A stretch of 64,000 nucleotides of DNA, from positions 62,001 through 126,000 of the forward strand of contig NZ_BBUL01000091.1 in NCBI RefSeq assembly GCF_000953825.1. The letters run 5' to 3'. Numbering within the stretch: position 1 is the stretch's first letter; every line of letters begins with the position of its first letter. The notes beneath the pieces are model-generated. The model saw only the letters and a list, made by a program, of their open reading frames with translations, was not told the DNA's origin and did no database searches. The position numbers were made by a program, and so were the translations under genes. This document shows, one piece after another, positions 7,933 to 16,441 of this stretch. Source of the DNA: Cellvibrio sp. OA-2007 (GTDB lineage: Bacteria; Pseudomonadota; Gammaproteobacteria; Pseudomonadales; Cellvibrionaceae).

Positions 7933-9555
7933 ATGACAACAAATCCCTGGTGGCGCGGTGCAGTGGTGTATCAGGTATACCCACGCAGTTTAATGGACGC
8001 CAACAATGACGGTATTGGCGATATTCCCGGCATTATTAGCAAGCTCGACTATATCGCCAGCCTCGGTGTAGATGCGATTTGGGTGTCACCTTTTTTCAAA
8101 TCGCCAATGAAAGATTTTGGTTACGACATTAGCGATTACCGCGATATAGATCCTCTGTTTGGCAGTCTGGCTGATTTTGACAGGTTGATTGCTGAGGCTC
8201 ATGCGCGCGGCATTAAAATTATTATCGACCAGGTATTGAGCCATACATCGGACCAGCACGCCTGGTTTTTGGAGAGCCGCGAGTCGCGCGATAACGCCAA
8301 AGCTGATTGGTATGTATGGGCCGACCCCAAGCCCGATGGCACGCCGCCCAATAACTGGCTAGCGATTTTTGGTGGCTCTGCATGGGAGTGGGAGCCGCGC
8401 CGCTGCCAATACTATTTGCATAATTTTTTAAAATCCCAGCCAGACTTGAATTACCACTGCGATGCGGTGCGCGCCCAAATTTTGGAAGAGGTGGAGTTCT
8501 GGTTAAAACGCGGCGTTGATGGGTTGCGCTTGGATGCGATTATTTTTTGCTTCCACGATAAATTGCTGCGCGACAATCCGGCCAAACCGATTGAGGAGCG
8601 CAGAGGGCGCGGCTTCCGCGAAGACAATCCCTATGCTTTCCAGCGTCATGTGTACGATTGTGATCGCCCGGAAAACTTGCAGTTTTTGGAATCGCTACGC
8701 AAGTTGATGGATCGCTACCCTGGTGCCGTTACACTCGGTGAAATCGCCTCGGAAGATTCACTGAAAACCATGGCCGAATATACCGCTGGTAATTCGCGCC
8801 TGCACATGGCCTACAGTTTTGAGTTATTGGTTGATCAACTGTCGGGTTCTTATATTCGCGAAACCGTAGAAACCCTGGAGAAAAATTTAACGGAAGGTTG
8901 GCCTTGTTGGTCAATCGGTAATCACGATGTGGTGCGGGTAATGTCGCGCTGGGGTGGCGCCGAGCAGTCGCCTCAATTAGCAAAAACACTCAATGCACTC
9001 TTATTATCATTGCGCGGCAGTGTGTGCAGTTATCAAGGTGAAGAGTTGGGTTTGCCGGAAGCGGAAATTCAACAGCACGAATTGCAAGACCCCTATGGCA
9101 TTACCTTTTGGCCGCGTTTTAAAGGCCGCGATGGCTGCCGTACGCCTATGCCTTGGCACCACACGGAAACTCACGCAGGCTTTGCGCAAGCAAAAACCTG
9201 GTTGCCTATCCCCGCTGCTCACAAAGAGCGCGCGGTCAGCTTGCAAGATGATGATAGTGCGTCAATACTCAATGCATATCGCACCTTTATGCAGTGGCGT
9301 AAACAGCAGCCAGCGTTGCGTTTAGGCGAGATAGCATTTGTTGCCGATGCGCAGGATTATCTGGTGTTTATTCGTCGCTATGAAAATCAAGCGCTTTTGT
9401 GTGCGTTTAATTTTGCCAATACATCACAGCGCGTCTCGCTCGATCGGCCTTATAGTTTGGCGGCAATTAGTGGTCATGGTTTGGCATCGATAGAAGTCAA
9501 TACTGACACACTTGAATTACCTGCTTATGGCGCGTTGATCTCGCGAATTATCTGA
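7933..9555 (+). CDS. GH13 alpha-glucosidase (cytoplasmic, oligo-1,6-glucosidase/maltase type)
   Basis: 540 residues with no signal peptide, so cytoplasmic. The N-terminus WWRGAVVYQVYPRSLMDANNDGIGDIPGI is the classic alpha-glucosidase entry. Conserved GH13 regions are all present: DQVLSHTSDQH (region I, about 99-109), GVDGLRLDAI with nucleophile D201, TLGEIASED with acid/base E270, and SIGNHDVVR with D332. It should hydrolyse maltose and short maltodextrins entering through the MFS carrier. It is transcribed divergently from the glucoamylase and preceded by four LacI-type operators. Start is the ATG at 7933. No other gene is clearly co-transcribed before the operator pair at 9.8 kb. Confidence 0.93.
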   Translation: MTTNPWWRGAVVYQVYPRSLMDANNDGIGDIPGIISKLDYIASLGVDAIWVSPFFKSPMKDFGYDISDYRDIDPLFGSLADFDRLIAEAHARGIKIIIDQVLSHTSDQHAWFLESRESRDNAKADWYVWADPKPDGTPPNNWLAIFGGSAWEWEPRRCQYYLHNFLKSQPDLNYHCDAVRAQILEEVEFWLKRGVDGLRLDAIIFCFHDKLLRDNPAKPIEERRGRGFREDNPYAFQRHVYDCDRPENLQFLESLRKLMDRYPGAVTLGEIASEDSLKTMAEYTAGNSRLHMAYSFELLVDQLSGSYIRETVETLEKNLTEGWPCWSIGNHDVVRVMSRWGGAEQSPQLAKTLNALLLSLRGSVCSYQGEELGLPEAEIQQHELQDPYGITFWPRFKGRDGCRTPMPWHHTETHAGFAQAKTWLPIPAAHKERAVSLQDDDSASILNAYRTFMQWRKQQPALRLGEIAFVADAQDYLVFIRRYENQALLCAFNFANTSQRVSLDRPYSLAAISGHGLASIEVNTDTLELPAYGALISRII

Positions 9556-9804
9556 TTTTTATTGTTCGTTTTTTGTAGTAGTTCCCCTGGTTGTTTTATT
9601 GTTGGTCTCGCTTTGAGAGGGCTTGCGCTCTCTCTTTTTTCTTTTGTCCCCCGTCTTCAGTTTTTCTCTCCTTCTGTTATTGCTATCTGCGCTGTAAACA
9701 CCGCTGCTTATTTGCTTTTTATCGTTAAAATTCTGGCTGGTAAAAAAACATCAGCTAGGCTTAAGCCTGTAAAACACACGCGTTTGTTGATTTTTTTTTA
9801 GGAA
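9556..9804. other. Leader region upstream of TonB receptor 1, first part
   Basis: About 250 bp with no convincing gene. It is pyrimidine-rich on the plus strand. The small open frame inside it lacks a ribosome binding site and has no recognisable family. The alpha-glucosidase transcript probably ends here, but I see no clear terminator hairpin. Confidence 0.5.
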
Positions 9805-9818
9805 TGCATACGTATGCG
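9805..9818. promoter_or_regulatory. LacI-type operator 5 (TGCATACGTATGCG)
   Basis: It matches the palindrome at 13 of 14 positions. Its centre is 20 bp (about two helical turns) upstream of operator 6. Confidence 0.8.
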
Positions 9819-9824
9819 GCGTGT

Positions 9825-9838
9825 TGAATACGTATGCA
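9825..9838. promoter_or_regulatory. LacI-type operator 6 (TGAATACGTATGCA)
   Basis: It ends 5 bp before the candidate -35 of the TonB receptor 1 promoter. Confidence 0.8.
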
Positions 9839-9843
9839 TTCTA

Positions 9844-9873
9844 TTGTGACTAGGGCTGAGTAAGGCCTACTAT
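9844..9873 (+). promoter_or_regulatory. Candidate sigma70 promoter of TonB receptor 1
   Basis: TTGTGA (9844-9849) and TACTAT (9868-9873) with an 18-bp spacer, about 105 bp before the start codon. The -35 begins 5 bp after operator 6. Confidence 0.45.
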
Positions 9874-9978
9874 CATTTCAACGACAGAACCATTCTGTTT
9901 TGTGCTTGTCGCCTAAAACAAGAGTCGTTTACGGAAAACGTTAACAATAAAAGATATACCTCTGCGGAGAGAAACCTC

Positions 9979-12858
9979 ATGAAAAAGCAATCGTTCAACC
10001 ATATGCTCGCACTGGCCGCAACAATGGCACTCGTGTCGGGTTCACAAGCTGTTTATGCACAGCAAGCTGCTGAGCAAGTAGAAGAAGTGACTGTTACTGG
10101 TTATCGCGCTACGGTGCTTAACTCAATTGAAACCAAGCGCCAATCTGATGTGGTCGCCGATGTTGTCGATGCAAGCGCAGTTGGATCCTTACCTCAAGTA
10201 TCGATTGCCGATGCGTTGGGTCGCATTCCAGGCGTCACTACTGTGCGCGATTCTGGCCAGTCATCGCAATTAAATATTCGCGGTATGAATGGCGACTTTA
10301 TTCAAACCACTTTGAATGGCCGCGAGCAAGCGACTACCAGTTCTTACACTGAAAGTCTGCGCTGGATGTCATTCGACCAATACCCCGCTGAGTTGATTAG
10401 TCAGGCGGCGGTGTACAAATCACCAAAGGCTTCGCACATAGAAGGTGGTGTTGCAGCGGTTGTTGAACTCAAAACTGTTAACCCATTGTTGGCGGCGAAA
10501 GAGCACAATTTTAACGCCGGTGTGCGTTTGTCGAAAAACAATGACGCGACTGGCGATGATCAAGGCGAGCGCTACAGCCTCTCTTATCAAGGCAAGTTTT
10601 TAGATGACACATTGGGGGTTGCCCTGGGTTATTCCAGCCTTACCCAGCCTAATAATTTTGAAGGGTCGCGTGCCGGTGCCGACGGCCAAATTGGTTATGC
10701 CTCTGCCAACTCTGATTTTGCCCGCGCCTATCAATTTCAAACCGGTTACGGCGATGATCAGCGCGATGCATTTATGCTGACCACTGTGTTTCAGCCGAAT
10801 GATTTTTTCAAAGCGCAAATAGATTATTTTAAATCTGAGTTTGAATCAGAAGACAAGCGTCATGGTGTAACTGTGGGCGGCTTGTCAAATGCGACTGCGA
10901 CTAATGGTGTAATCAACATTGGCAATCCTAAAACGACTGGCGATTCATCGCCCTGGATTGAGGCGCGCACTGAAGATCAGTCTACTAATGCCGACTCAGA
11001 TAGCGTTGGTTTAAATCTGGAATTTAATCTGACCGACACTACCACGCTCACGCTGGATTACACCAATAGTAAAGGTGATAAAACCCGTAAAGACCGTTTG
11101 GTTTCTATGCATGCGTACCAGTTTGGTACCGCAACTGGCAACCTGAATGGCAGCAGCGTAACTGGCGCAACTTGGGAAGAGTTGGCTGGCCAAACCATTT
11201 CCATTATCGAAAATGGCGAAAAAACACCAACGATTTCATTTAACAATCCTGATTTGCTGACCAGTTCCAATATGCGTTTGTCGCGCTACGAGGAATATCC
11301 ACACGTTTATACCGATGAAGTAGAAAGCTTCAAGCTCGATGTAAAACAAGAATTGGAAATGCCATTGATAAAATCGGTTGAAGCGGGTGCGCGTATGTCA
11401 GAGCGTGTATTCGATTCTCGCCGTGGTACCTTCCTCTACGGTGCGCGCGATGGTCAATTCAACTATGTAGATGGCAGCGGTAATTGGCAGTCTTATTGTG
11501 CTGATAACCTCACTGATCCATTTATCGCTTGTAAGCCACAAGCAATTGATGGTTTTGTATCCGTGGGCTCAGTTACTGGTGCACCAGATCATTTAGTGGT
11601 GAATATGCAAGGCCTTGCCGATCAAATCTTTGGCGCAGGTAATTATCAAGGTAAGCAAGTATTCAGTCGCGATTGGACTTTTGTTGAGTCGGGTGCATTG
11701 GAAGAAAAAACCGATGCATTTTATTTAATGGCTAACTTGGAAACCACATTGGGCAGCGTTCCTGTGACCGGTAATATCGGTGTACGTTACGTAAAATCTG
11801 ATGTGAAATCCAAAGGTGTACAAAACGTTGGTGCTGGTAACGGCGAATCAATTACCGATGATGTTGGTGTAACCCAAACCAATTACAAATACGTTGAGTA
11901 CGGCCCGGAATTTAGCGATACCTTGCCCAGCTTGAACTTGAACTTTGAGTTGAGCGATAACGATGTATTGCGCTTTGCAGCAGCAAAAGTAATGGGTCGT
12001 CCACCGGCAGGTCAGTTAAAAGGTGGTGCAGGTTCTTGGAATGGCGGTGATCGCGGCGGTAACCAATACAACGTGTGGACTAAAGGCTCTCCTTATCTGG
12101 ATCCATTCCGTGCGAACCAACTTGATTTGTCTTACGAGCATTATTTTGACAATGGCGGCGCGATTACCGTTGCAGGCTTCTGGAAAGATATTGAAAGCTT
12201 GGTGGAAAATATTTCCTATAACCCGGTTATTCAGCGCGATGGCAATGGCAATCCAGTGTTGGATAGCAGTGGCCAGGTTGTGGTGGTTGAAGACACGCTA
12301 CCAATCTTCCAAGCCAATGGTTTAATTATTCCAGCAGGCATGGTTGCCGGTACCTACAATACTGCAGTAAACAATGAGAAGGGCGGTTACATTCGCGGTC
12401 TTGAATTGGCCGGTACTTATACGTTTGACTCATTGCCCGGTATTTTTTCTGGCTTAGGTACTACTGCAAGCTATTCTTTCACGCAGAGTGAAATGGAAAT
12501 TACCGGTGGCTCACTGTTCTCGGAAAAACTTTCATTGCCGGGTCTGTCGGAAAATGTCTGGTCGGTAACTGCGTTCTGGGATATTGGCCAGTTCAGCACT
12601 AACCTGAACATGCGCTACCGCGATGAATATGTGTTGAATATGCCGGTACCAGGTAGTTCAACACCGGTGCTTGGTCAGGCTTATACCACTGTGGATTATC
12701 AAGCGTCTTATGCGTTTGATAATGGCGTAGATGTAGTGTTTGAAGTTACTAACTTGACCGATGAACCAGTGGTGCTGTCTTACGGTGAAGACAATCGTTT
12801 AGGCGAGTACAAAACCTTTGGTCGTCAGTTTTATGTAGGTGTGAACTACAAGTTTTAA
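9979..12858 (+). CDS. TonB-dependent receptor, carbohydrate type (maltodextrin uptake)
   Basis: 959 residues. A Sec signal peptide ends at VYAQQ (about residue 29), followed by the TonB box EEVTVTGYR (about 36-44). The plug carries VADVVDAS...VSIADALGRIPGVTTVRD and LNIRGMNGDF, the form seen in the Xanthomonas/Caulobacter-type receptors for glycans. The barrel ends in the aromatic C-terminus VGVNYKF needed for outer-membrane insertion. It should import maltodextrins into the periplasm with TonB-ExbBD energy. Two operators precede it. A strong terminator follows immediately, so the downstream halogenase-GH13-GH97 genes would be expressed at a lower, attenuated level from the same promoter. Confidence 0.93.
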   Translation: MKKQSFNHMLALAATMALVSGSQAVYAQQAAEQVEEVTVTGYRATVLNSIETKRQSDVVADVVDASAVGSLPQVSIADALGRIPGVTTVRDSGQSSQLNIRGMNGDFIQTTLNGREQATTSSYTESLRWMSFDQYPAELISQAAVYKSPKASHIEGGVAAVVELKTVNPLLAAKEHNFNAGVRLSKNNDATGDDQGERYSLSYQGKFLDDTLGVALGYSSLTQPNNFEGSRAGADGQIGYASANSDFARAYQFQTGYGDDQRDAFMLTTVFQPNDFFKAQIDYFKSEFESEDKRHGVTVGGLSNATATNGVINIGNPKTTGDSSPWIEARTEDQSTNADSDSVGLNLEFNLTDTTTLTLDYTNSKGDKTRKDRLVSMHAYQFGTATGNLNGSSVTGATWEELAGQTISIIENGEKTPTISFNNPDLLTSSNMRLSRYEEYPHVYTDEVESFKLDVKQELEMPLIKSVEAGARMSERVFDSRRGTFLYGARDGQFNYVDGSGNWQSYCADNLTDPFIACKPQAIDGFVSVGSVTGAPDHLVVNMQGLADQIFGAGNYQGKQVFSRDWTFVESGALEEKTDAFYLMANLETTLGSVPVTGNIGVRYVKSDVKSKGVQNVGAGNGESITDDVGVTQTNYKYVEYGPEFSDTLPSLNLNFELSDNDVLRFAAAKVMGRPPAGQLKGGAGSWNGGDRGGNQYNVWTKGSPYLDPFRANQLDLSYEHYFDNGGAITVAGFWKDIESLVENISYNPVIQRDGNGNPVLDSSGQVVVVEDTLPIFQANGLIIPAGMVAGTYNTAVNNEKGGYIRGLELAGTYTFDSLPGIFSGLGTTASYSFTQSEMEITGGSLFSEKLSLPGLSENVWSVTAFWDIGQFSTNLNMRYRDEYVLNMPVPGSSTPVLGQAYTTVDYQASYAFDNGVDVVFEVTNLTDEPVVLSYGEDNRLGEYKTFGRQFYVGVNYKF

Positions 12859-12900
12859 CCGCTTGAAGTAACACTGGGAAACTCCAGCGACAATCAGGAA

Positions 12901-12934
12901 CCGCCCGTCGAGCCGATTTGACGGGCGGTTTTTT
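12901..12934 (+). terminator. Intrinsic terminator after TonB receptor 1
   Basis: A 9-bp GC-rich stem CCGCCCGTC / GACGGGCGG with a 10-nt loop is followed by TTTTTT. It lies inside an otherwise continuous gene cluster, so it probably sets receptor mRNA well above the downstream genes. Confidence 0.85.
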
Positions 12935-12963
12935 ACTAAATGGCGGCGATAAAAGGTGTTGTT

Positions 12964-14478
12964 ATGAATGGCAAACGTGTACTGATTTTGGGTGGTGGTA
13001 CTGCCGGTTGGATTACCGCTAATTTGATGGCGACCCACTGGCAAGGAAAGGGTTTCGACATCACGCTAGTGGAGTCGCCTGATATCGGCATTATCGGTGT
13101 AGGTGAAGGTTCAACACCGCCATTAAGAGGCTTCATGGATGTAATCGGAGTAACAGAGCAGGAGTGGATGGCCGAGTGTAAGGCGACTTACAAAACCGGA
13201 ATCACTTTTAAAGATTGGTCAGTAAAACCTGGCTTTACCGAGTATTTTCATCCCTTTTTATCCCAGCCAGATGATTTCAGTGCGCCGGCCTTTTTTCACA
13301 ATAGCCATTTGCGCCGCAATGGCGTGGATTTGGAAGGTCACCCCAATCACTTTTTTTTAGCCGCCGAATTAGCGCGGCAAAAGTTGGCACCTATCGCGCC
13401 GGAAAATTTTCCGTTTGAAATTAATTATGGCTATCACTTTGACTCATCGCTCTTGGGCAAATTTCTAGCCAGAGTCGCGGCGCGCAAAGGCGTTAAGTAT
13501 ATTCAAGCAACCTTGCAGGAAGTGCTGCTGGCGGAGGATGGCAATATTCGTTCGCTCAACATGCGCGACGGTCAGCAGCTAGAGGCAGATATTTTTGTTG
13601 ATTGCACAGGTTTCAACAGTGAGCTGTTACAAAAAGCCTTGAAAGTGCCGTTTATCAGTTGCGCGGATACTTTATTTAACGATTCTGCCGTGGTATTTCC
13701 CACTGAGCAAGAAGAGCAAATTGAAGTACAAACCATCGCGACTGCATTGCAATATGGCTGGGCGTGGAAAATTCCGCTTACGCATCGTAACGGTAATGGC
13801 TATGTATTTAGCTCAAGTTTTTGCGACAAAGATAAAGCAGAAACTGAATTTCGCGCGAATTTGAATTTGTTGGATACCGATGTGGAAGCGCGACATTTAA
13901 AATTCAAAGTGGGACGTGTGGCAGAGCAGTGGCATAAAAACTGTTTAGCCGTTGGTTTGGCGCAGGGCTTTATTGAACCGCTAGAAGCAACCGCATTGGA
14001 TATGGTGCAGGAAACCGTCGCGCGTTTTATTGAAGCTTACAACAACGGCAACTACAGCGATCAGTATCGCCAAGATTTTAATGATCGCATCAACGCTCGC
14101 TTTGACGCGGTGCGCGATTATATTGTGTGCCACTATCGAATTTCATCGCGCACAGACACAGATTATTGGATTGAAAATGGCCGCAATGAAAAAATTTCCA
14201 ATTCCCTTCGCGCCATTTTGCTGAGCTGGATACAGGGTAAAAGTATCACCGATGAATTGGAGCGGCAAAAACTCGACGCCTATTTCCCCAATGTCTCCTG
14301 GAGTTGTCTGTTGGCAGGCAAAGGGATTTACCCTACACAAGCACAATTAAAACCCGGTAACGAACTTGCGCACCAATATGACCTCAATCATATCAAGCGT
14401 TATGTGCGCGGCTGTGCGCTGAATTTTAAACCCCATGTTGAGCAGCTAGCCTTGTTGGCTAAATCGGCAGCGATTTAA
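12964..14478 (+). CDS. Tryptophan-halogenase-like flavoprotein
   Basis: 504 residues from the ATG at 12964, which follows an AAAGGT-like ribosome binding site; an in-frame ATG at 12940 has none. The FAD-binding motif GGGTAGW (10-16), the VGVGEGSTPP loop, the family Lys in TYKTGI (K77) and the WxWxIP motif (GWAWKIPL) are all present. It therefore belongs to the flavin-dependent tryptophan halogenase family. Where PrnA-type enzymes have EPLEST, this protein has EPLEAT, so the active-site Ser is Ala while the Glu is kept. Members of this family recur beside TonB receptors in glycan loci, but their substrate there is not established. Whether it halogenates anything here is open. Confidence 0.85.
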   Translation: MNGKRVLILGGGTAGWITANLMATHWQGKGFDITLVESPDIGIIGVGEGSTPPLRGFMDVIGVTEQEWMAECKATYKTGITFKDWSVKPGFTEYFHPFLSQPDDFSAPAFFHNSHLRRNGVDLEGHPNHFFLAAELARQKLAPIAPENFPFEINYGYHFDSSLLGKFLARVAARKGVKYIQATLQEVLLAEDGNIRSLNMRDGQQLEADIFVDCTGFNSELLQKALKVPFISCADTLFNDSAVVFPTEQEEQIEVQTIATALQYGWAWKIPLTHRNGNGYVFSSSFCDKDKAETEFRANLNLLDTDVEARHLKFKVGRVAEQWHKNCLAVGLAQGFIEPLEATALDMVQETVARFIEAYNNGNYSDQYRQDFNDRINARFDAVRDYIVCHYRISSRTDTDYWIENGRNEKISNSLRAILLSWIQGKSITDELERQKLDAYFPNVSWSCLLAGKGIYPTQAQLKPGNELAHQYDLNHIKRYVRGCALNFKPHVEQLALLAKSAAI

Positions 14479-14525
14479 CCGGGTTAGATTTATCGCGCAG
14501 CGACAATAATAAGGAATCCTCTTAG

Positions 14526-16394
14526 ATGAAGAACTCTTCTCGATCCAGCTTACTGGTGCTGGTCTCTGCACTGCTTTTTCCGATCAGTGTGTTTGCCGAC
14601 ACTTCCTATAACATAAAACACCTCGAACCTGCCAATTGGTGGGTGGGCATGAATTACCATCAAGTTGAGTTGATGGTGCACGGTGACAATATCAGCGCGA
14701 CCAAACCACAGCTTGATTACCCTGGTGTGCAAATTGTTGCGGTGACAAAAACCGATAACCCCAATTATTTATTTGTCACAATCGATATTGCCGCAAATGC
14801 CAAGCCTGGAAAATTCCCCATTCAATTCCAAGTGGATGGTAAAACCCAAAGTCGGTTTGATTATGAATTACTGACGCGGGAGAAAAATTCTGCCCAGCGA
14901 CAAGGTTTTTCCGCTAAAGATGCCATTTATTTAATCACTCCCGACCGCTTTGCCAATGGTGATACCAGTAATGATGCAGTAGTTGGTTTAACTGAACAGC
15001 CTAATCGCGCGTACAAAGGTGGTCGTCACGGCGGGGATATTGCAGGCATGACGCAGCACTTGGATTACATCGCCAAGATGGGCTTTACCCAAGTCTGGCC
15101 CAATCCGCTTGCCGAAAATAATCAGCCGGAATATTCCTACCATGGTTATGCCGCAACGGATTTGTATTTAATCGATGCTCGTTACGGCACTAATCGGGAC
15201 TTTAAAAATTTTGCACAAAAAGCCAAACAAAAAGACATAGGTGTTATTCAAGACATAGTGCTCAACCATATAGGTTCAAAACACTGGTGGATGGCGGATA
15301 TGCCCGCCAAAGATTGGTTAAATTTCCCCGAGGTATTTACTGGCACTAATCATCGCCGCACTGTGATTCAAGATCCCTATGCCGCGCCTACAGATAAGGC
15401 TCGTTTTGTTGGCGGTTGGTTTGTTAAGTCCATGCCGGATTTAAATCAGCGCAATCCGCAGCTTGCCAACTATTTAATTCAAAACAGTTTGTGGTGGATT
15501 GAATACGCCGGATTAAGTGGTATTCGGGAGGATACCTATGGTTATGCTGATGAACAATTTTTATCGCGCTGGGCAAAAGCCATTATGGACGAATACCCCA
15601 ATTTTAATATTGTGGGCGAAGAGTGGAGTTCCAATCCTGCTGTTGTGGCTCATTGGCAGCGCGGCAAAGAAAATAAAAGTGGCCATGTTTCATATATGCC
15701 TAGTGTGATGGATTTTCCCATTCATGAAACTCTGCGTACTGCGCTTAATGAAGCAGAAGGCTGGGACACAGGTTTTATTCGCCTGTACGAAATGTTGGCC
15801 AATGATTTTCTCTACGCCGATCCATTTAATCTGGTTATTTTCCCCGATAACCACGACGTATCGCGAATTTATTCCTCGCTCAATGAAGATATAGATTTGT
15901 TCAAAATGGCGATGGTGTATATGGCCACCATGCGCGGCATTCCACAATTTTATTATGGTTCGGAAATTCTATTGACCAGCCCCCGTGAGCGTGACGACGG
16001 TGCGGTGCGAGCTGATATGCCCGGTGGCTGGAAAGGTGATGCTAAAAATGCGTTTACCGGAAAAGGTTTAACGGCCAAAGAAAAAGACGCACAACAGTTT
16101 ATGAAAACGCTGCTAAATTGGCGCAAACATGCCGATGTCATTCACAACGGAAAGCTGCGTCACTATGTGCCGAGCAACGGTGTTTATGTCTATGTCCGCT
16201 ATCTGGATGATAAGGCGGTAATGGTCTTGCTCAATAAAAACAGCCAGGATGTAACGCATAATCTGCTTGCCTATCAGGACTTTTTAACGGGCAAACAAAA
16301 AGCAGTGGATGTGCTCGCTAAACGTGCGGTAGATATCAGTAAGCCACTGCAGCTTAACGCAAGGTCAGCGCTAATTATTGAGCTGGAAAAATAA
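14526..16394 (+). CDS. Periplasmic GH13 neopullulanase/cyclomaltodextrinase-like enzyme 1
   Basis: 622 residues with a signal peptide ending near VFADT (about 25). The N-terminal cyclomaltodextrinase-type sandwich starts HLEPANWWVGMNYHQVELMVHG. The GH13 barrel follows with IQDIVLNHIG (241-250), SGIREDTYGY with nucleophile D336, NIVGEEW with acid/base E365, and FPDNHDVSR with D444, then a C-terminal sandwich. This is the architecture of SusA-like neopullulanases, which cut maltodextrins and pullulan in the periplasm. It lies 47 bp after the halogenase and 47 bp before the GH97-GH13 fusion, so the three form an operon. A paralogue lies at 21631-23475. Confidence 0.9.
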   Translation: MKNSSRSSLLVLVSALLFPISVFADTSYNIKHLEPANWWVGMNYHQVELMVHGDNISATKPQLDYPGVQIVAVTKTDNPNYLFVTIDIAANAKPGKFPIQFQVDGKTQSRFDYELLTREKNSAQRQGFSAKDAIYLITPDRFANGDTSNDAVVGLTEQPNRAYKGGRHGGDIAGMTQHLDYIAKMGFTQVWPNPLAENNQPEYSYHGYAATDLYLIDARYGTNRDFKNFAQKAKQKDIGVIQDIVLNHIGSKHWWMADMPAKDWLNFPEVFTGTNHRRTVIQDPYAAPTDKARFVGGWFVKSMPDLNQRNPQLANYLIQNSLWWIEYAGLSGIREDTYGYADEQFLSRWAKAIMDEYPNFNIVGEEWSSNPAVVAHWQRGKENKSGHVSYMPSVMDFPIHETLRTALNEAEGWDTGFIRLYEMLANDFLYADPFNLVIFPDNHDVSRIYSSLNEDIDLFKMAMVYMATMRGIPQFYYGSEILLTSPRERDDGAVRADMPGGWKGDAKNAFTGKGLTAKEKDAQQFMKTLLNWRKHADVIHNGKLRHYVPSNGVYVYVRYLDDKAVMVLLNKNSQDVTHNLLAYQDFLTGKQKAVDVLAKRAVDISKPLQLNARSALIIELEK

Positions 16395-16441
16395 AACTGA
16401 ATGGTCATGGCTAGTCGGTTATCGCTTTAAATGAGAGAGTT

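Noticed and set aside
9562-9801. 79-codon open frame upstream of TonB receptor 1
   Set aside because: No ribosome binding site, low-complexity pyrimidine-rich DNA and no recognisable protein features. It is treated as leader sequence.
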